DNA from: Tuctoria greenei
Taxonomy: Eukaryota; Streptophyta; Magnoliopsida; Poales; Poaceae
Reading direction: 5' to 3'
DNA length: 64,000 nt
Assembly: GCA_036927565.1 (NCBI GenBank)
Contig: JAYESD010000002.1
Coordinates: 75,205,735 to 75,269,734, forward strand
Part shown: piece after piece, positions 60,459 to 64,000 of the stretch
Numbering within the stretch: position 1 is the stretch's first letter
Layout: each line of letters starts with the position of its first letter
The notes under the pieces: model-generated
Database searches by the model: none
Told to the model about the DNA's origin: nothing
The model's input: only the letters and a program-made list of their open reading frames with translations
Made by a program: the position numbers and the translations under genes

Positions 60459-60776
60459 GGACTTGTCTGGTGTGTACCCCGGACTAGTTCGGTTTCCCCC
60501 TCTGATCCCCTCCGAACTTGTCTGTTTTAGCTGCGGACTAGTCTGATTGAGTCTCTGTTCCATTCTGGACTTGTCCGTGATTGAGTGCGGACTAGTCTGA
60601 TAGTTGGTCGGGTTTTTGAATAAGTTGTCAGATCCCCAGACTTGTGCGATCTATGTCGGACTTGTCCGTTTTCCTCTCTCGACAGGACCGGACTTGCCCG
60701 GACATCCTACCGGACTTATCTGTTTTCGTCTCTATTCAACATCAGACTAGTCCGGTCCCCTAGAAGACTTGTCCAA
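60459..60776 (+). repeat. Palindromic GGACTAGTCCG / GGACTTGTCCG array in LTR U3
   Basis: About twelve units alternate GGACTTGTCYG and GGACTAGTCYG at 25-35 bp spacing and end about 165 bp upstream of the TATA box. Confidence 0.85.
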
Positions 60777-60941
60777 TGTGCTTGACTCGGATTCAATCTT
60801 TTGCTCCATGACATATTATTGGGTATTTACCTTAATTGGGCCCAAGGATGTCGTGTCTAACCTCTTTGGAGCCCATGTGGGACCCCTACACGGCCACAAC
60901 CGCCTTGAACATGAAATCCACCTAACCCTAGCCCTCCACCC

Positions 60942-60950
60942 CTATATAAA
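60942..60950 (+). promoter_or_regulatory. Putative TATA box of gypsy family A LTR
   Basis: CCCCTATATAAACAACCC is conserved at the matching site in the other LTR copy (2129-2137). Confidence 0.65.
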
Positions 60951-63134
60951 CAACCCAACACCCCACCTTTTCACCTCTTTGCTACAATTAAAAGAACACC
61001 GAACTCTAGTTCGTGCGAGCCGCCACCAAGGAGGAGAAGGAGATTCGGAGCAAGAAGAAGAAGTGGAGGAAACGAAAGAAGATCAAGAGGCCAAGATCTT
61101 CATCGACTTTGCGTTCTTCGTCGCCAATTCACCTTCAACTCTTCATCATCAACCCTAGATCGTCAAGATTCAAGTTTCATCTTTAATTCTTGATCTTTGG
61201 AGATCTAAACACGTGGTAAACCTTCTACTTTTTCTTTCCCACGTGAATTCAATCCCAATTCTCCAAATTCTCACAGATCAAGGAAACCCTAGAAAATCGT
61301 AATTCGCTGGTTCTGGCCAGAGCGGACTAGTCCGACCCTGATACCGGACTTGTCCGGCCTCTAAATCTGAATTGTGCTGAAATAATTCCAAATTGACTCG
61401 AATGAATCCCAAACCTGTTCAAACTTGTTAGAAACCATTGTAACTAGTTAGTAAACATTATTAGCGACTCATTAGCAAGTTTTACCATATAATTGCATTA
61501 ATCATGCATGTCATGTCATATTGAGTACTAAATGAGCTTTATTTGATTGAATTGTGTGTTTTGCATGTTTGTCGCTCGGAATAGAAGGTGATGCACTGGA
61601 GGGTGCTGCCGAGGACCTCCAGTACCAGAACTTTGAAGTATTTGACCCTAACCAAGCTCAGGAGCAAGGCAAGTGTCGTTGAACATATTGATTCTGTTTT
61701 TACAATAGATGTTTTTTTCGAAACTGCATGCTTGTGTAAATTTGATGGGAATTCCTATGATAGGAAGTTTAGTAGCTTTGTTTAACCATCCTTGTTACCT
61801 GGAATAGATGGTAGAGAGTCGGGAAGGGCTTTTTACCTTTGCTTCTCTTGTTTAATTGGGATGGGAAAACAACTATACCATTTAATTATGCATTAATGAG
61901 ATTATGATTATTATGAACTGGTTAATATGATATGGTATTGGGTGATCTAAGAAAGCTTGGTACATGGATGGGTTGGAAGACATGGTGGTTGCTTGCTTTA
62001 GATCTAAGGACCGGTTCATGCGAGAATATGCCAGGACAACAGTGCCACCAGGGGGCCAAGTATGGGTGCGGCGTAGCTGATTAATTAGGGTATTGCTAGT
62101 ATTGTGCGGACCATTTGGAGGAGCGGGGAAGGGGAGTCGGATTGGGTTTGTATGAGTGGTGGGACTCCCTGGGATCTGAACGGCACAATGGGGGGCCCTT
62201 GGTCTAGGATGTGCTTAGTTGGAGGCATTGCCACCGGTGAATTCTCAGTGGGTCCATACATGCTAGTAGTCCCTTTGTAAAGGATATTTTGTGATCTCTT
62301 TGCCATACACCAAAGGAAGTGTAATTGGCATAAGGGAGGTTCTTTAGTCGCCGACGGGTGATGAAATCACAAACATGTGGGTAAAGTAGTACAAACACTG
62401 CAGAGTATTAAAACTATCATGATAGCTGTGCTCTCGGTTAAGAGCACCTGGATGACCTATATGATTAGAGAGGTTTTGTATTGGGATGGTTTGGTACTGG
62501 TGATGGGATGGTATTGTGGTTTATGGCAGTGGATATGGTTAATAGTAATGAGAAGTCTGGTTTGTGGATGATGGTAATGAAATATGACTGGTTTTATGAT
62601 AACTACATGGTTATGATGGGTTTACTTCACATGCATACAATATATTGCTTTTCAAATATTTTGATGCACTTTTTAGCACTTAGCCTTTTTATTGTCGTCA
62701 TTTGAATCAGCTACATGTCATACTTACCACACTTGCTGAGTACGACATGTAGTCACCCTTGCAATTCCCCCACCAATAGTTGCAGGTCAGGATTGAGAGT
62801 ATCACATTGATAATGCGAAGTTCTAGGCCGTGTCTGCCGTTAGCTTGCCTGTGGTGTTGCTTGGAGCCACGCTACCCTTTTTGCTTAGCTTGCTTATTTC
62901 GTCTAGTTCAGATTTTATTTTTTTCCAATGCATTAGTTCAAACTTGTCAATATTATTCATTAGAGCTTGTATTTGAGGATATTCTAAATTCTGTAATAAA
63001 AGTGCTTATTTAATCTTGTCTTGTGGTAATTTTTTGTATATCCTTTGTGAATGCACTCGTGTATGTGTGTTGAACGTCCTAGGCACACATATGCGTCACA
63101 CTTGGTTCATTTTTCAGAACTGTGTGTCACAAAT

Positions 63135-63147
63135 TGGTATCAGAGCC
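63135..63147 (+). other. Primer-binding site (tRNA-Met) of gypsy family A
   Basis: TGGTATCAGAGCC occurs three bases after the LTR end, identifying this LTR as the 5' one. Confidence 0.92.
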
Positions 63148-63399
63148 ACAGGGTGACCGTAGAACATAGCCTAGATAGAATGGACACTTTAGAGCACATA
63201 GGAACACTCAGGAATCGATGTGTTTTTGCTTCAGTGTTGTTTGCTATGTATTGTTGCTCGTGTGCTTAGTAGAGGATATTGGAATGATTTATCATTGCCG
63301 TATCCACATAGGCTAGCATAGGTAGTTGCTTAGTTTCATATCCCTTGATGCTTATAGTTGAAGACATCTTCTAAATTCTTATCTCTTGCTTTTCTTCAT
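63148..63399 (+). other. Leader between primer site and gag
   Basis: About 250 bp without a recognisable gene; a short frame here joins gag upstream of its likely ATG. Confidence 0.5.
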
Positions 63400-64000
63400 A
63401 TGGTGAGGACTCGCAACCAGAGGGATGGCAATGATGAAGAGGAGAACAATGGGGCACCTCAAAACAACAAAGGACCTGCCCAGGGAGCTATCAATCTTGA
63501 GCAGCTATTGGCCATGCAGAACCATCTCATGCAGACCATGATACAGACTATGGGACATCTGCAGGCTGGCAACAACAACAATCAGCCTCACATGCCTCCA
63601 CCGACACCCCCACCGCATCATAACTAATTGGGAGAGTTCATGAGAACCAGGCCGCTGACTTTTGCTAAAGCTGCCGACCCTATGAATGGCGATGATTGGC
63701 TCAAGTCCGTGGAGAAGAAACTTGCAATAGTCCAATGCAGCGACCCGGAGAAGGTGCTATTTGCATCTTATCAACTTGTTGGAGCAGCTGCGGATTGGTG
63801 GGCTTCGCTATGCAACGCCCATGAAAATCAAGAGAGGATTACTTGGGCTGAATTCAAGGAGAGTTTCCGTTCTCATTATGTGACGGAAGGTGTTATGATC
63901 CTAAAGAGACAAGATTTTGAGAACTTGAGATAAGGAAGGTCGAGTGTGGGTGAATATCTTAATAAGTTCACTCAACTTTCAAGGTACTCCCCTAAAGATG
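63400..64000 (+). pseudogene. Gypsy gag, N-terminal part, runs off window
   Basis: The likely start is the ATG at 63400 (MVRTRNQRDGNDEEENNG), giving a Gln/Asn/Pro-rich N-terminus. TAA at 63625-63627 interrupts it and the same frame continues into the Retrotrans_gag domain (PMNGDDWLKSVEKKL, GAAADWWASL, ITWAEFKESFRSHYV). A second TAA at 63931-63933 is followed in frame by GRSSVGEYLNKFTQLSRY. Both stops fit CAA to TAA changes. Gag would form the element's particle; pol lies outside. Confidence 0.9.

Larger units (their letters stand above)
60328..63131 (+). mobile_element. 5' LTR of gypsy family A element, plus strand
   Basis: It starts TGTAACACCCTCATTTTCAT and ends GTGTGTCACA, 2804 bp, and matches 1-2840 in reverse. 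The palindromic array is at 60459-60776 and CTATATAAAC at 60942-60950. Two further units lie at about 61321-61362, downstream of the TATA box. The element is inserted in the Tat/Athila-like element. Frames inside it (for example 60769-61158) are not supported as genes. Confidence 0.93.

Noticed and set aside
61588..61785. Short plus-strand frame in the gypsy LTR
   Set aside because: It matches no family and lies in LTR sequence that is not coding in the other copy.

Overview
The window is plant nuclear DNA from a TE-rich grass genome (Poaceae). The lineage is inferred from grass-type CACTA termini, Del/Tekay-like gypsy elements with multi-kb LTRs and SIRE-like copia elements. I found no ordinary single-copy host gene, rRNA or tRNA gene. 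Almost every base belongs to a stack of mobile elements, and many boundaries are fixed by target-site duplications (TSDs).

Left block (1-10100). A minus-strand gypsy LTR (1-2840) interrupts the gag of a minus-strand copia element (2841-6152, 5' LTR at 4670-6152). That copia element sits in a decayed plus-strand CACTA transposase (about 6153-9950). A short gypsy 5' internal piece with a tRNA-Asp-type primer site (9951-10100) follows.

Nested block (10101-60327). The outer host is a minus-strand Tat/Athila-like gypsy element (LTR 10101-11599, tail 11600-11799, extra ORF region 56629-60327). Inside it is a plus-strand solo LTR (11800-13743 + 55157-56628; imperfect TSD CATTG/CATGG). Inside that is a minus-strand copia element (13744-55151; TSD ATTGG). 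Its 3' LTR holds a minus-strand chromodomain-type gypsy element (13771-44940; TSD AAAGC). That element's 5' LTR holds a 16.3-kb CACTA transposon (26309-42630; TSD GAA). The CACTA carries a hAT-type MITE (30340-30905; TSD GTGATCGG). Insertion order is therefore readable: Tat-like, solo-LTR parent, copia, gypsy, CACTA, MITE.

Right end (60328-64000). A second member of the gypsy family seen at the left edge is present on the plus strand: LTR 60328-63131, tRNA-Met primer site, then gag running off the window.

The most interesting object is the CACTA element. It carries (i) a minus-strand TNPA-like gene joined to a ULP1/C48 SUMO-protease-like domain whose His/Asp/Gln/Cys residues are present, (ii) two diverged copies of a small Pro-rich, acidic-tailed gene of unknown function, (iii) a plus-strand TNPD/Tnp2 transposase, and (iv) a five-exon gene closely resembling the SUMO E2 enzyme UBC9/SCE1, with the HPN motif and catalytic Cys retained. 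A deconjugating protease and a conjugating enzyme of the same pathway thus lie in one transposon. Clusters of its subterminal repeat also lie next to internal TATA boxes, which suggests self-regulation. A second unexpected pattern is an array of palindromic GGACTAGTCCG/GGACTTGTCCG motifs placed upstream of the TATA box in the LTRs of unrelated gypsy and copia families.

Most coding regions carry stops or frameshifts, several of them C-to-T type, so the retroelements look non-autonomous. The CACTA element is the youngest large insertion and the least damaged.
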